64,000 nt of DNA from contig NZ_CP091430.1 in the NCBI RefSeq assembly GCF_024734895.1, forward strand, positions 416,501-480,500, read 5' to 3'. Positions 26,207 through 35,193 of the stretch are shown here, one piece after another. Each line of letters begins with the position of its first letter. Positions within the stretch are counted from its first letter, which is position 1. The stretch is from Paenibacillus spongiae (GTDB taxonomy: Bacteria; Bacillota; Bacilli; Paenibacillales; Paenibacillaceae). Position numbers and translations under genes: made by a program. The notes under the pieces were generated by a model. That model did no database searches and was not told the origin of the DNA. It worked only from the letters and a program-made list of their open reading frames with translations.

Positions 26207-26227
26207 GAAAACGTTACGAATTATTAA
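26200..26227 (+). promoter_or_regulatory. Plus-strand promoter facing the solute-binding-protein remnant
   Basis: TTGACA (26200-26205) and TATTAA (26222-26227) with a 16-bp spacer. It overlaps the -35 of the divergent van-like promoter and may still transcribe the downstream sulfatase gene at 26846. Confidence 0.45.
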
Positions 26228-26257
26228 GAGGATATAAACAAATTCTCACAATGGGCG

Positions 26258-26813
26258 ATGGCCGGTCGGCACAGCCGTGAAGACTTGAGCGTATCGAAGG
26301 GCGGATTGTTCACCGCCGTGACGACGAGTGCCAAGGATCCGGAGAAGGCGGCCAGGTTTATCGAGTTCATGCTTTCGGATGAAGGGCGGGAGCTGCTGCA
26401 GCTGGGCATCGAAGGCATTCATTATACGAAAGACGGCGACAGGATCATCTATCTTGAAGAAGAGCGCGAGAAGGGCGGATTCGCCGGCGGCGGCTGGTCC
26501 TGGGGCAGCGTCGTGTTGCCGCTGATGCTTCATTATTTGCCGCAAACGGAAAAAACAGATCGAGCGGGCGAAGGAATCCGCCGTCATCGCGACGAATCAT
26601 GCATTACCGAACCTTGTCCGCGTCACGACGGATGAGGAAGTGGAAACGTCCGGCGTTCTCGGCGAGCTGTTCAATCCATATTATATGGACATGCTTACCG
26701 TCAAGAAGGAAATCGATGCCGGGCTCGCCGAGCTGTCCGTCAAGTGGCGGGCACAAGGCGGCAGCAAGGTGCTTGGTGCGGTCAATGCGGCGTATCAAGC
26801 GCAGAAGCAGTAA
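26258..26813 (+). pseudogene. Truncated, frameshifted LipO-type extracellular solute-binding protein
   Basis: Only the C-terminal third of a sugar ABC-transporter binding protein remains. The first frame gives LSVSKGGLFTAVTTSAKDPE and AARFIEFMLSDEGRELL, typical of the family, and runs to about 26535. There the frame breaks: removing one T from an original TTTT turns YFAANGKKQIERAKES into an unrelated tail. The correct reading then continues in the next frame (ESAVIATNHALPNLVRV ... GAVNAAYQAQKQ) to TAA 26811-26813. The N-terminal part, including signal peptide and lipobox, is missing; homology starts at about the ATG at 26258, immediately after the promoter region of the van-like operon. The following sulfatase gene, 33 bp downstream, was probably in its operon. 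Confidence 0.85.
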
Positions 26814-26845
26814 AAATACGGCTTAGTGAAAGGGTGCATACAAGG

Positions 26846-28264
26846 ATGAAGATCTCGAAGAACGGACAGCCGAACATTGTATTTATACTGGCCGACGATC
26901 AAGGCCCGTGGGCGCTCGGCTGCGCGGGCAATCCGGAAATACGCACGCCAAACCTGGACCGGCTGGCGGCGGAAGGGATGCGCTTCTCAAGCTTCTTCTG
27001 CACATCGCCGGTATGCTCGCCTGCACGGGCTTCGCTGCTGACCGGGCGCATTCCGTCGCAGCACGGCGTGCACGATTGGATTCGGGGCGGCAACGTGGGA
27101 GAGCGGCCAATCGAGTATCTTCAAGGGCTGACTGCCTATACCGAGCTGTTGGCGGATGCCGGCTATGTTCTGGGTCTAAGCGGCAAATGGCATCTCGGAG
27201 ACAGCCGGACGCCGCAGAAGGGCTTTACGCATTGGTATGTCCACCAGCATGGCGGGGGGCCTTATTACGATGCGCCAATGATCCGCGACGGCGAGCTGAT
27301 CCGCGAACCGGGTTATCTGACTGACGCGATCACCGACGACGCACTGTCTTTCATTGATGCGCAGCATGACGAGCAGCCCTTCTATCTTGGCGTTCACTAT
27401 ACGGCTCCGCATAGCCCCTGGATCGACAGCCATCCGCAGGAATATGTCGATCTGTATGAGGACTGCGCATTCGATAGCTGTCCGCAGGAGCCCCGTCATC
27501 CGTGGACGATACCGACGGCGCCGTGGGACGAGGATCAGCGGGGGAACCTGCAGGGCTACTTCGCGGCCGTGACGGCGATGGATGCGCAGATCGGAAGGAT
27601 TCTCGACAAGCTGGAGCAGAAGGGCATCCGTGAGCGGACGCTGATCTGTTTCTTGAGCGACAACGGCTTCAATTGCGGGCAGCATGGCATCTGGGGCAAA
27701 GGCAACGGCACGTTCCCGTTCAACATGTATGACAGCTCAGTGAAAGTGCCGGCTATATTTCGCTTGCCTGGCCGAATTCCGGCAGGGCGCGTCTGCGACG
27801 AGATGGTGAGCGGCTACGATTGGATGCCGACCTTGCTGGAGCTGCTCGGGCTTGACCATCCGGAAGCAGGCGAGCTGCCCGGGAGCAGTTTTCTGCCGCT
27901 GCTGCTCGGCGAGGACGGGACGGGGCGCGAGGATATCGTCATCTATGACGAATACGGCCCTGTCCGCATGATCCGCACGAAGGAATGGAAGTATGTCCAT
28001 CGTTATGCGTACGGTCCCCATGAGCTGTATCATCTGGCGGAGGATCCGGATGAGCGGCGGAATCTGATCGATGGCCCCGAAGCGGATGAGCAGCGGGCGG
28101 CCCTGAAGGAGCGGCTCGATTATTGGTTCACCCGCTATGCCGACCCGAACCGGGACGGCACGAGGGAAGCGGTGAGCGGATTCGGGCAGCTGGAGCTCGC
28201 CGGTCATGCCGGAAGGGGAAGGAAGGCCTATGAGGATCCGCCAGCGCCATCCCGGTCCGAATAG
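26846..28264 (+). CDS. Type I sulfatase (S1 family)
   Basis: 472 residues of the alkaline-phosphatase-superfamily sulfatases. The metal-binding Asp pair is in FILADDQG, the formylglycine signature C-S-P-A-R in SPVCSPARASLLTGR, the GKWHLGD motif follows, and LSDNGFNCGQHG is the later metal-ligand segment. The Cys form needs an FGE or anSME maturase, which is not in the window. There is no signal peptide, so it is cytosolic. The start ATG 26846 (KISKNGQPNIVFIL) is preferred over the long frame from 26744, whose first 34 residues overlap the pseudogene. A second, distinct sulfatase lies at 33772. Probable substrate: a sulfated sugar imported by an ABC system whose binding protein is now broken. 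Confidence 0.88.
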   Translation: MKISKNGQPNIVFILADDQGPWALGCAGNPEIRTPNLDRLAAEGMRFSSFFCTSPVCSPARASLLTGRIPSQHGVHDWIRGGNVGERPIEYLQGLTAYTELLADAGYVLGLSGKWHLGDSRTPQKGFTHWYVHQHGGGPYYDAPMIRDGELIREPGYLTDAITDDALSFIDAQHDEQPFYLGVHYTAPHSPWIDSHPQEYVDLYEDCAFDSCPQEPRHPWTIPTAPWDEDQRGNLQGYFAAVTAMDAQIGRILDKLEQKGIRERTLICFLSDNGFNCGQHGIWGKGNGTFPFNMYDSSVKVPAIFRLPGRIPAGRVCDEMVSGYDWMPTLLELLGLDHPEAGELPGSSFLPLLLGEDGTGREDIVIYDEYGPVRMIRTKEWKYVHRYAYGPHELYHLAEDPDERRNLIDGPEADEQRAALKERLDYWFTRYADPNRDGTREAVSGFGQLELAGHAGRGRKAYEDPPAPSRSE

Positions 28265-28320
28265 ATCGTGCTGATCTATCCATCAGGCAGCATTAGCATG
28301 GACCTGAACAGATAGCAATA

Positions 28321-28357
28321 GCGGCCGTTTCCCGGCATTTCGCCGGTGAACGGCCGT
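28321..28357 (+). terminator. Terminator after sulfatase gene
   Basis: CGGCCGTT and AACGGCCG form the outer stem and CCGGC/GCCGG an inner one, followed by TTTG. The rest of 28265-28474 holds only a possible TATACT at 28429. Confidence 0.65.
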
Positions 28358-28474
28358 TTGCGTGTTCATCGAGCATTCGCATCCTGCAAAGGCGCATGGA
28401 TGATCTATACAAGGCTGGAAATGTAAAGTATACTCGGGGCAGACTGACAAGGTAACATGGGAGGGAAGGAAGAG

Positions 28475-29962
28475 ATGATATTTACCGGCAGCTTGAAGAC
28501 AGACAGGCCATCATCCGTATTATTTAACGTAGAGGGTCCAGCGGATTGGCTGATGTTCACGTTCGATTACGAGGGTGAAGGAGGGTGGCGTACGTTTACA
28601 CTGCGCGATCCCGGCGGAAGAGTTCGGTATACTCATCTGAACTGCTATAACAGCAGATCGGCTATCATTCATCGCGAGTACGCGGAGACGAGCTTCCTGG
28701 GGGTTCCCGGAGAGATCGAGGCGGGTGAATGGGAGATTAAGTTTGTCGATGGCTCACCGCCGGCCTGCACGCTTGCATTGGAATGGAAATCCGGGGTTGG
28801 CGAAGTTCCTGAGGGCAGCTGCATCCCGCCTGGCGAACGGAATTATTGGACAGAAGCAATGAATGGCGTTAAGGACTACAAGCTGGATTTATACGATTGG
28901 CATGAATGCCGGGAAGAAGGGGCGCGGTGGTATAAAGGGGATTTCCATACGCATACCGTTCTGTCAGACGGGAAGATGACACCCGAGCGCAACATGGAAC
29001 AGGCGGAGATCATGGGGCTGGATTTCTTTGTAGCCACGGACCATAATCTGATCTCCACGTCATGGCCTCAAGGCCGCGCGCTTGTCATCCCAGGCGTTGA
29101 ATATACGTCCGGCAGCGGTCATTGGAATGCGCTTGGAGTCCGGCAGTGGCATAATTGGACCTATAATGCGCCGGACGGGGGGATCGGCACCGGCGAGGGG
29201 ATGAATCGATTGATGGCGGAGGTAGGCCAAGAGGGAGCACTTCGTTCCGTCAACCATCCGATGCTGACGCCATGGGCCTGGGTGTATGAAGACACGCTTC
29301 TGAAGAATGTAGATTGCCTGGAGATATGGAATGATCCTACTTATGCGACGAACCCGGCCGCAACAGAACGCGCGCTCGTCCTGTGGAGCGCACTGTGGAA
29401 CGAAGGCTGGAGGCTGCCCGGAATCGGAGGCTCCGATTCGCATATGCTGCCTACGGAAACCTATTCCGATGGCAGTCCGCCATCCGTCATAGGCGATCCG
29501 GGAACCTATGTGTATGCGGAGCGGTTGTCGCCGGCAGCCATCCTGGCGGCGGTTCAAGCGGGCCGTGTATATGTATCGCGCGGACCGGAGCTGGATGTGC
29601 GGGTTAGCGTCGGAGGGAATGAATATCCGCTCGGCAGCGATTTGACGGAAGCGGTTGCATCGGCGGCTAACGGGGCGGTAGACATTCGTCTTGCCATTAC
29701 CGGGGCTGCCCAAGGCAAGCTGCACGTCATTGCGAATGGAGCGGAAGCATCGGTTCTGGATATACCGGAAGAGGAGCATGCGACAGAATTCAAGCTGCAC
29801 TGGAGAGCGGCAGAATATGAATGGGTGAGATTCGAAATCCGCAAAGCGAACGGCGAGCTCCTGGCGTTCACGAACCCGGTCTATTGCGGGCAGAAGGAGA
29901 AGACGATCTCAACCTGGGGGGAACTGCTCAAGAAGGCTTCGTTCGACGTGCCTGTCAATTAA
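28475..29962 (+). CDS. PHP-domain metallohydrolase (CehA/McbA-like)
   Basis: 495 residues from ATG 28475, chosen because GGGAGGGAAGGAAG stands directly upstream; ATG 28457 is the alternative. An N-terminal beta-sandwich of about 130 residues is followed by a PHP metal-dependent phosphoesterase-type domain: GDFHTHTVLSDGKM, FVATDHNLIS, PGVEYTSGSGHWN, SVNHPML and GIGGSDSHM supply the expected His/Asp/Glu metal ligands. A C-terminal beta domain of about 110 residues ends the protein. No signal peptide is seen. Characterised relatives (CehA, McbA) hydrolyse carbamate esters, but many members are of unknown role. The gene is monocistronic with terminators on both sides. Its position beside sulfatases and glycan genes hints at phosphoester or sugar-ester cleavage, without proof. 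Confidence 0.8.
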   Translation: MIFTGSLKTDRPSSVLFNVEGPADWLMFTFDYEGEGGWRTFTLRDPGGRVRYTHLNCYNSRSAIIHREYAETSFLGVPGEIEAGEWEIKFVDGSPPACTLALEWKSGVGEVPEGSCIPPGERNYWTEAMNGVKDYKLDLYDWHECREEGARWYKGDFHTHTVLSDGKMTPERNMEQAEIMGLDFFVATDHNLISTSWPQGRALVIPGVEYTSGSGHWNALGVRQWHNWTYNAPDGGIGTGEGMNRLMAEVGQEGALRSVNHPMLTPWAWVYEDTLLKNVDCLEIWNDPTYATNPAATERALVLWSALWNEGWRLPGIGGSDSHMLPTETYSDGSPPSVIGDPGTYVYAERLSPAAILAAVQAGRVYVSRGPELDVRVSVGGNEYPLGSDLTEAVASAANGAVDIRLAITGAAQGKLHVIANGAEASVLDIPEEEHATEFKLHWRAAEYEWVRFEIRKANGELLAFTNPVYCGQKEKTISTWGELLKKASFDVPVN

Positions 29963-30050
29963 TGCTCCGGCGCGGCGGCGCTTCAATCCTGGGAAGGTCG
30001 GATAAGAGCCAAGGAATAGTAGAAAGGATTCAATCGAATACTGTCATACG

Positions 30051-30089
30051 CGCTGAATCCTTTCGTTAGAAGGGTTCAGCGTTTTTTTT
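30051..30089 (+). terminator. Strong intrinsic terminator after PHP gene
   Basis: CGCTGAATCCTT pairs with AAGGGTTCAGCG (one G-U pair) and is followed by eight T residues. Confidence 0.85.
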
Positions 30090-30298
30090 ATGAGAACCGC
30101 ATCGAAGATAGCTTGCGATCACAGCGCCGATGAACTGCGTGGTCTTCGCGGTCTCGGGCCGCTACGTGATGGAAAAAAGAACTTCTTGGTTACGGCAGAG
30201 AGCGGCTGATCAGCCACAAATTCGTCAAACTCAGCTGCAGCAGCTGTGAAGAAGCAGCTTGACTTCTGGACGAGAGTTTCATTTGTCGAAACCAAAAT

Positions 30299-30468
30299 AT
30301 AAACGTTTAAAATTTCTTAAAAAAGGCTATTGAATTCGATTACACAATACAATATAATCGTGTTGAAACGTTTAGATTCCGCAAAGAGATATAAATATAC
30401 ATTTTTATCGACAATTTTCGAGCTGGATTGAAACGTTTCACCAAAGTTGTCCAGACGCAACGTTTGAA
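30299..30468 (+). promoter_or_regulatory. LacI-type operator array and promoter of the sophoro-oligosaccharide operon
   Basis: Three AAACGTTT cores lie at 30301-30308, 30366-30373 and 30431-30438, exactly 65 bp apart. The last is a perfect TGAAACGTTTCA palindrome, and a weaker CAACGTTTG follows at 30458. A promoter, TTGAAT (30330-30335), 17 bp, TATAAT (30353-30358), places the start point at about 30365, on top of the second operator. This is a repression-by-occlusion or looping layout, most likely for the LacI protein encoded at 40866; CcpA could also recognise such sites. The rest of 30090-30300 shows no gene; translations of all frames are short and lack start signals. Confidence 0.75.
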
Positions 30469-30612
30469 TCACATTGGATAATGAGGGACATTCTAACTGG
30501 GGGTGGATGCGCTTCTCGACCGGATAGGCCAAAGTGTGCTTGAAAAAGCGTAATTAAAGGTAAGTACCTATTATGGAACATTATCAGCGACATCATGAGA
30601 GGGGTAAGCTAC

Positions 30613-31869
30613 ATGAAAAAAACATTTAAAGTGATGACGGCCCTTGTGCTAAGCGCAGGATTGCTGGTGGGCTGCGGATCTACTAACAACAATACATCCG
30701 GCGGCACGAATGCAGGCGCGGGGAACGAGAAAGTAACCTTGAACGTATGGGGCATGGGCGAAGAAGCGAAGACGCTGCCGAAGCTCGCGGATGAATTCAC
30801 GAAAGAAAATCCGAACATTACGGTTAAGGTTCAATCGCTGCCTTGGGATCAAGGCCATGAGAAGATGCTGACGGCTGTCGCATCCAAGAAAGGTCCGGAC
30901 GTCATTCAGATGGGTACTTCCTGGATCCCGGAATTCGCTGATGCAGGTGCGCTTGCTGACTTGACGCCATACCTGTCGCAATATCCGGAGCTGAAGCAGG
31001 AGAACTTCTATCCGGGTGCGGTTGAAAGCGCGAAGTTCGGCGATAAGTATGTAGGCTCGCCTTGGTACGTTGAGACTCGCGTTCTTTATTACCGTACGGA
31101 TCTGCTGAAAGAAGTGGGCTATGAAGCGGCTCCTGCAACATGGGACGAACTGTCCGATGCCGCTAAGAAGCTTGCTGCCCGCGGCGACGGCAAATACGGC
31201 ATCAGCATTGACCCGAAAGAGCAATCCTTGGGCTTCATGTTCGCCCGTCAGAATGGCGCGGAATGGTTCACGCCAGACGGCAAGCCTAACTTCAACGACC
31301 CGAAATTCGTTGAAGCCGTAACATACCTCAACAGCTTCTACCAGAACGGCTCCGCTCCGAAGGATCTGGGACTTGATATTATCCCTGCTTTCAAAGAAGG
31401 CATTCTGCCTATGTTCATCAGCGGTCCGTGGATGATTAAACTGATCAAGGATCAAGCGCCTGAAATCGACGGCAAGTGGGCAATGGCCGTACTGCCGAAG
31501 AAAGAAAACAACACCTCGCTGCTTGGCGGCTCCAACCTGTCGATCTTCGAATACTCGAAGAATAAGGACGCTGCAGCGAAGTTCATCGCGTTCATGAGCA
31601 AGCCAGAAACGCAGATCAAGTGGATGGAGCATACAAGCTCCCTGCCGGCCGTAACTTCTGCATGGGAGAACGATCTGCTGAAGAATGACCCGAACTACAA
31701 AGTAATCGGCGAGCAGCTGAACGCAGCTGTACCTATGCCGGTCATTCCGGAATTTGCGCGTATCGGCGAAACCTACCTGAAGCACTTCGAAGTCATCTAC
31801 CGCAACAACGCGGACGTGAAGAAAGAGATGGACGCTTTCAATGACGAAGTTGTCAAATTGATGAAGTAA
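30613..31869 (+). CDS. Sugar ABC transporter solute-binding lipoprotein
   Basis: 418 residues from ATG 30613 (GAGAGGGG 8-9 nt upstream; the frame is open from 30595). It has a lipoprotein signal peptide with lipobox LLVGC (Cys21) and a Ser/Asn/Gly-rich linker. The body is an SBP family 1 (MalE-like) protein: EKVTLNVWGMGEE, GPDVIQMGTSWIPEFAD, ETRVLYYRTDLLKEVGY, FISGPWMI. It is the first gene of the LacI-controlled operon with two permeases, a sulfatase, a GH3 enzyme and a GH94 phosphorylase. By analogy with the Listeria innocua sophoro-oligosaccharide-binding protein it probably captures beta-1,2-gluco-oligosaccharides. No transporter ATPase gene is present, so a shared MsmX-type ATPase elsewhere must power uptake. 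Confidence 0.88.
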   Translation: MKKTFKVMTALVLSAGLLVGCGSTNNNTSGGTNAGAGNEKVTLNVWGMGEEAKTLPKLADEFTKENPNITVKVQSLPWDQGHEKMLTAVASKKGPDVIQMGTSWIPEFADAGALADLTPYLSQYPELKQENFYPGAVESAKFGDKYVGSPWYVETRVLYYRTDLLKEVGYEAAPATWDELSDAAKKLAARGDGKYGISIDPKEQSLGFMFARQNGAEWFTPDGKPNFNDPKFVEAVTYLNSFYQNGSAPKDLGLDIIPAFKEGILPMFISGPWMIKLIKDQAPEIDGKWAMAVLPKKENNTSLLGGSNLSIFEYSKNKDAAAKFIAFMSKPETQIKWMEHTSSLPAVTSAWENDLLKNDPNYKVIGEQLNAAVPMPVIPEFARIGETYLKHFEVIYRNNADVKKEMDAFNDEVVKLMK

Positions 31870-31914
31870 TCTTGACGATTGTTTCAGCAACATGGATCTT
31901 CGGATCCGAACTGA

Positions 31915-31944
31915 AGCAGGCCGGCTGCATTAGGCCGGCCTGCT
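31915..31944 (+). terminator. Intercistronic hairpin after binding-protein gene
   Basis: AGCAGGCCGGC and GCCGGCCTGCT form an 11-bp stem. As in many binding-protein operons, it likely stabilises the first cistron and lowers expression of the permeases. Confidence 0.65.
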
Positions 31945-31987
31945 CTTATATATGCCGCGCGCATGAAGAAGGAAGTGAGATTTCCTG

Positions 31988-32878
31988 ATGAAGAGTTTTC
32001 TGAATAAACAAGCGCCTTATGTATTTATCGCACCGACATTGATTCTGCTCGCCCTGTTCTCCCTCGTTCCGATCCTGGTTGCGCTCGTAATCAGTTTCAC
32101 CGATATGGACCTTGGAGGATTGGCGAATTTCGAAAACATCAAGTTTATCGGCTTTACCAACTATGTTGAAGTGCTGGCGGACCCCGTATTTCTGAAGGCG
32201 ATCTTCAATACGCTCTTCTACGTTATCATCGGCGTGCCGCTTGTTGTTCTATGTTCGTTAACTATCGCTTTGTTGATCAATTTGGGCACGTCCCGGATTT
32301 TCAAAGCCTTTCGCGTTGTCTATTATCTCCCTTCCGTGACGAACATCGTGGCCGTGGCGGTTGTTTGGAGTTACCTTTATAATCCGTCGATCGGCCTGTT
32401 CAACTACCTGCTGAATCTTGTGGGATTGCCGGATGTGCCGTGGCTGACGGAACCGACCACCGCCAAGCTTTCGCTGATCCTCCTTGCGTTATGGAAGTCG
32501 ATCGGCCTGAACATGATTATCTTCATCGCGGCGCTTCAAGGCATTCCGAAGTCCTATTACGAAGCCGCGCAGCTTGACGGAGCGAACGTATGGCAGCAGG
32601 TGACGCAAATTACGGTTCCGATGCTGCGGTTTGCGATTTTCTTCGTATCCATTACGACGATGATCGGCTGGCTGCAGTTCTTCGAGGAGCCGTTCGTCAT
32701 GACCAATGGCGGTCCGCTTGACGGTACGTTGTCCGTCGCGTTGTTTATTTACCAGAACGGCTTCAAATTCAACAACTTCGGATACGCGGCTGCCGGATCC
32801 TTCGTGCTGTTCGTGTGCATCATTGCCATTACGCTTGTTCAGCTGAAGATGCAAAAAAATGAGTCGGACATGACTTGA
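31988..32878 (+). CDS. Sugar ABC transporter permease (MalF/UgpA type)
   Basis: 296 residues with about six transmembrane helices starting at APYVFIAPTLILLALFSLVP. The EAA loop that contacts the ATPase reads YYEAAQLDGANVWQQVTQIT and is followed by the usual VPMLR. The ATG at 31988 has GAAGGAAG upstream. It is paired with the MalG-type gene 17 bp downstream. It forms half of the inner channel for the oligosaccharide captured by the upstream lipoprotein. Confidence 0.9.
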   Translation: MKSFLNKQAPYVFIAPTLILLALFSLVPILVALVISFTDMDLGGLANFENIKFIGFTNYVEVLADPVFLKAIFNTLFYVIIGVPLVVLCSLTIALLINLGTSRIFKAFRVVYYLPSVTNIVAVAVVWSYLYNPSIGLFNYLLNLVGLPDVPWLTEPTTAKLSLILLALWKSIGLNMIIFIAALQGIPKSYYEAAQLDGANVWQQVTQITVPMLRFAIFFVSITTMIGWLQFFEEPFVMTNGGPLDGTLSVALFIYQNGFKFNNFGYAAAGSFVLFVCIIAITLVQLKMQKNESDMT

Positions 32879-32895
32879 GAAGCGGGGAGATAACA

Positions 32896-33747
32896 ATGAG
32901 TTCAACAACTGCAACGAAGAACGGGAAGGAGCGTCGAGGAAGCTCGTTTCAATGGATATCCGGCATTGTTCTGGCCATTGGAGGCATCTTCTTCCTGCTG
33001 CCTTTCTTCTGGATGATCCTGTCTTCCTTCAAGCCGGAAAACGAGATCGCGAGTGTCCCGCCAACCCTGTGGCCCGAAACCTGGACGCTGCATAACTTCA
33101 AATATTTGTTCCAGAACATGAACTTCGACGTGTACTTGGTCAACACGCTGATTGTCGTTGCGTTCTCGTTCGTCGGCCTGTTTCTGAACGCGGTGGCGGG
33201 CTTCGGCTTCGCCAAATACGATTTCAAGGGCAGAAACGTGCTCTTCGTGCTTGTGCTGGCGACGATGATGATCCCCAGCCAGGTGACGATGATTCCGGTA
33301 TATCTGATCCTCAATTCCCTTGGACTGACGAACACGATGATTGGGATCGTGCTTCCGGGCCTCGTCGGGGCTTTCGCGATTTTCCTGTTCCGCCAGTTTA
33401 TGTCGACGATTCCGACGGAGCTGCTGGAAGCGACCCGTCTGGACGGCGCGAGCGAATATCGCATTTTCCTGCAAATCGTATTGCCGATCTCGAAGCCCAT
33501 TATCGCGGTTCAAGCGATTCTCACGTTTATTGCCGGCTGGAACAGCTTTCTGTGGCCGCTCATTATCGCGAACGATGAGAAGCTGTATACCTTATCCGTC
33601 GGCTTGTCGCTTCTGAAAGGGCAATATGCCGGCAACTACGGCCTGCAGATGGCCGGCGCGGCGTTCATGGTCGTTCCCGTGATCATTTTGTTCACTTACT
33701 TCCAGAAGCATATTATTGAGAACTTCAGCATTTCCGGAATGAAATAA
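32896..33747 (+). CDS. Sugar ABC transporter permease (MalG/UgpE type)
   Basis: 283 residues from ATG 32896 (GGGGAGAT upstream; the frame extends to TTG 32875). Six transmembrane helices, with the MalG-type opening FFLLPFFWMILSSFKPENE and the EAA loop LLEATRLDGASEYRIFLQIV followed by LPISKP. It is the second permease of the operon and forms a heterodimer with the preceding gene product. It needs an ATPase encoded outside the window. Confidence 0.9.
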   Translation: MSSTTATKNGKERRGSSFQWISGIVLAIGGIFFLLPFFWMILSSFKPENEIASVPPTLWPETWTLHNFKYLFQNMNFDVYLVNTLIVVAFSFVGLFLNAVAGFGFAKYDFKGRNVLFVLVLATMMIPSQVTMIPVYLILNSLGLTNTMIGIVLPGLVGAFAIFLFRQFMSTIPTELLEATRLDGASEYRIFLQIVLPISKPIIAVQAILTFIAGWNSFLWPLIIANDEKLYTLSVGLSLLKGQYAGNYGLQMAGAAFMVVPVIILFTYFQKHIIENFSISGMK

Positions 33748-33771
33748 AGCTAAGAAAGAAGGTTCTCCTGC

Positions 33772-35178
33772 ATGTCTTCTTCCGATAACAAGCGTCCTAA
33801 CATTTTGTTTATCATGTCGGACGACCACGCTTCACATGCCATCGGAGCATACGGGAGCCGCATCAACCAAACGCCCCATCTGGACCGGCTAGCCAATGAA
33901 GGGATGCGCTTCGACAACTGCTTCTGCACGAATTCCATCTGTGCGCCAAGCAGAGCCTCGATTCTGACGGGGACCTATAACCATATTAATGGCGTCAAGA
34001 CGCTCGGCGACGATCTGGACGGCCGTCAAGTGACGTTCCCGAAGCTGCTCCAAGCGGACGGCTACCAGACGGCGATGATCGGCAAATGGCATCTCGGACA
34101 CGGCGGCAACTACGACCCGACGGGATTCGATTATTGGAGCGTGCTGCCGGATCAGGGCGATTACCGTGATCCCGATTTTATCGAGATGGGTACGGTGAAG
34201 AAATTCAACGGGTACGTTACGGACATTATTACGGATAAATCGCTGGATTGGATCCGGAACCGGGACGAGGAACGCCCGTTCATGCTGATGTGTCATCATA
34301 AGGCACCGCACCGCCATTGGGAGCCGGATGAGAAGCATATGCATCTCTATGAAGATATCGAGATTCCGGAGCCGGTCACGTTCAATGACGATTACGCCAC
34401 GCGTTCGCAGGCGGCCGTCCAGGCGAAGATGCGCATTGACGATCTGAACGATCTGGATACGAAGGGCCCGCCGCCGGCAGGGTTGTCCCCCGAAGAGATC
34501 CGAAAGTGGAAGTATCAGCGGTATATCAAGGATTATCTCCGCTGCATCGCTTCCATTGACGATAACGTGGGCCGCATGCTGGATTATCTCGACGAAGCCG
34601 GGCTGGCGGAGGACACAATCGTAATCTATACGTCCGACCAAGGCTTCTTCCTCGGCGACCACGGCTGGTTCGACAAACGGTTCATGTACGAGGAATCGCT
34701 GCGGATGCCGTTCTTGATCCGTTACCCACGGGAAATCAAGCCTGGCAGCGTGAGCGATACGATGATCCTGAACGCGGACTTTGCCCCTACGTTCCTGGAA
34801 TATGCCGGTTTGCCGGTCCATGAGCGGATGCAAGGCTTCAGCGTTCGGCCGCTGTTGAACGGCATGATCCCGGACGGATGGCGGACATCGATGTATTACC
34901 GGTATTGGATGCATCTGGACGGCTGCCATGAGGTTTATTCGCATTACGGCATTCGCACGCACCGGTATAAATTAATCTATTATTACGCACAGGCGCTGGG
35001 CACGACGGATTCACGCGACGAATCCTGCCCGCCGGAATGGGAATGCTTCGACCTGGAGCAGGATCCTTATGAGCTGAACAATGTGTACGGCCTCCCGGAA
35101 TACGCAGATCGAATAGAAGACTTGAAGAAGCAGCTGGAAAAGCTGATGGAAGACGTCCAAGACGAATACATCCATTAA
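33772..35178 (+). CDS. Type I sulfatase inside the oligosaccharide operon
   Basis: 468 residues. Metal-binding FIMSDDHASH, formylglycine signature C-A-P-S-R (NSICAPSRASILTGT), GKWHLGHGG, the late motif YTSDQGFFLGDHGWFDKR (metal Asp/His), and an HKAPHRHWEP segment. It resembles iduronate-2-sulfatase/mucin-desulfating-type S1 enzymes more than the sulfatase at 26846. There is no signal peptide, so it acts on imported sugar. The start ATG 33772 has AAGAAGG upstream, and it sits 24 bp after the permease gene and 15 bp before the GH3 gene, clearly one operon. A sulfatase is not part of the Listeria beta-1,2-glucan locus, so the natural substrate here may be sulfated. The Cys needs a formylglycine-generating enzyme not found in the window. 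Confidence 0.88.
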   Translation: MSSSDNKRPNILFIMSDDHASHAIGAYGSRINQTPHLDRLANEGMRFDNCFCTNSICAPSRASILTGTYNHINGVKTLGDDLDGRQVTFPKLLQADGYQTAMIGKWHLGHGGNYDPTGFDYWSVLPDQGDYRDPDFIEMGTVKKFNGYVTDIITDKSLDWIRNRDEERPFMLMCHHKAPHRHWEPDEKHMHLYEDIEIPEPVTFNDDYATRSQAAVQAKMRIDDLNDLDTKGPPPAGLSPEEIRKWKYQRYIKDYLRCIASIDDNVGRMLDYLDEAGLAEDTIVIYTSDQGFFLGDHGWFDKRFMYEESLRMPFLIRYPREIKPGSVSDTMILNADFAPTFLEYAGLPVHERMQGFSVRPLLNGMIPDGWRTSMYYRYWMHLDGCHEVYSHYGIRTHRYKLIYYYAQALGTTDSRDESCPPEWECFDLEQDPYELNNVYGLPEYADRIEDLKKQLEKLMEDVQDEYIH

Positions 35179-35193
35179 GCGGAGGTTACAGCA

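Noticed and set aside
30649..31893. 414-codon minus-strand frame
   Set aside because: It mirrors the solute-binding lipoprotein gene and has no recognisable domain.
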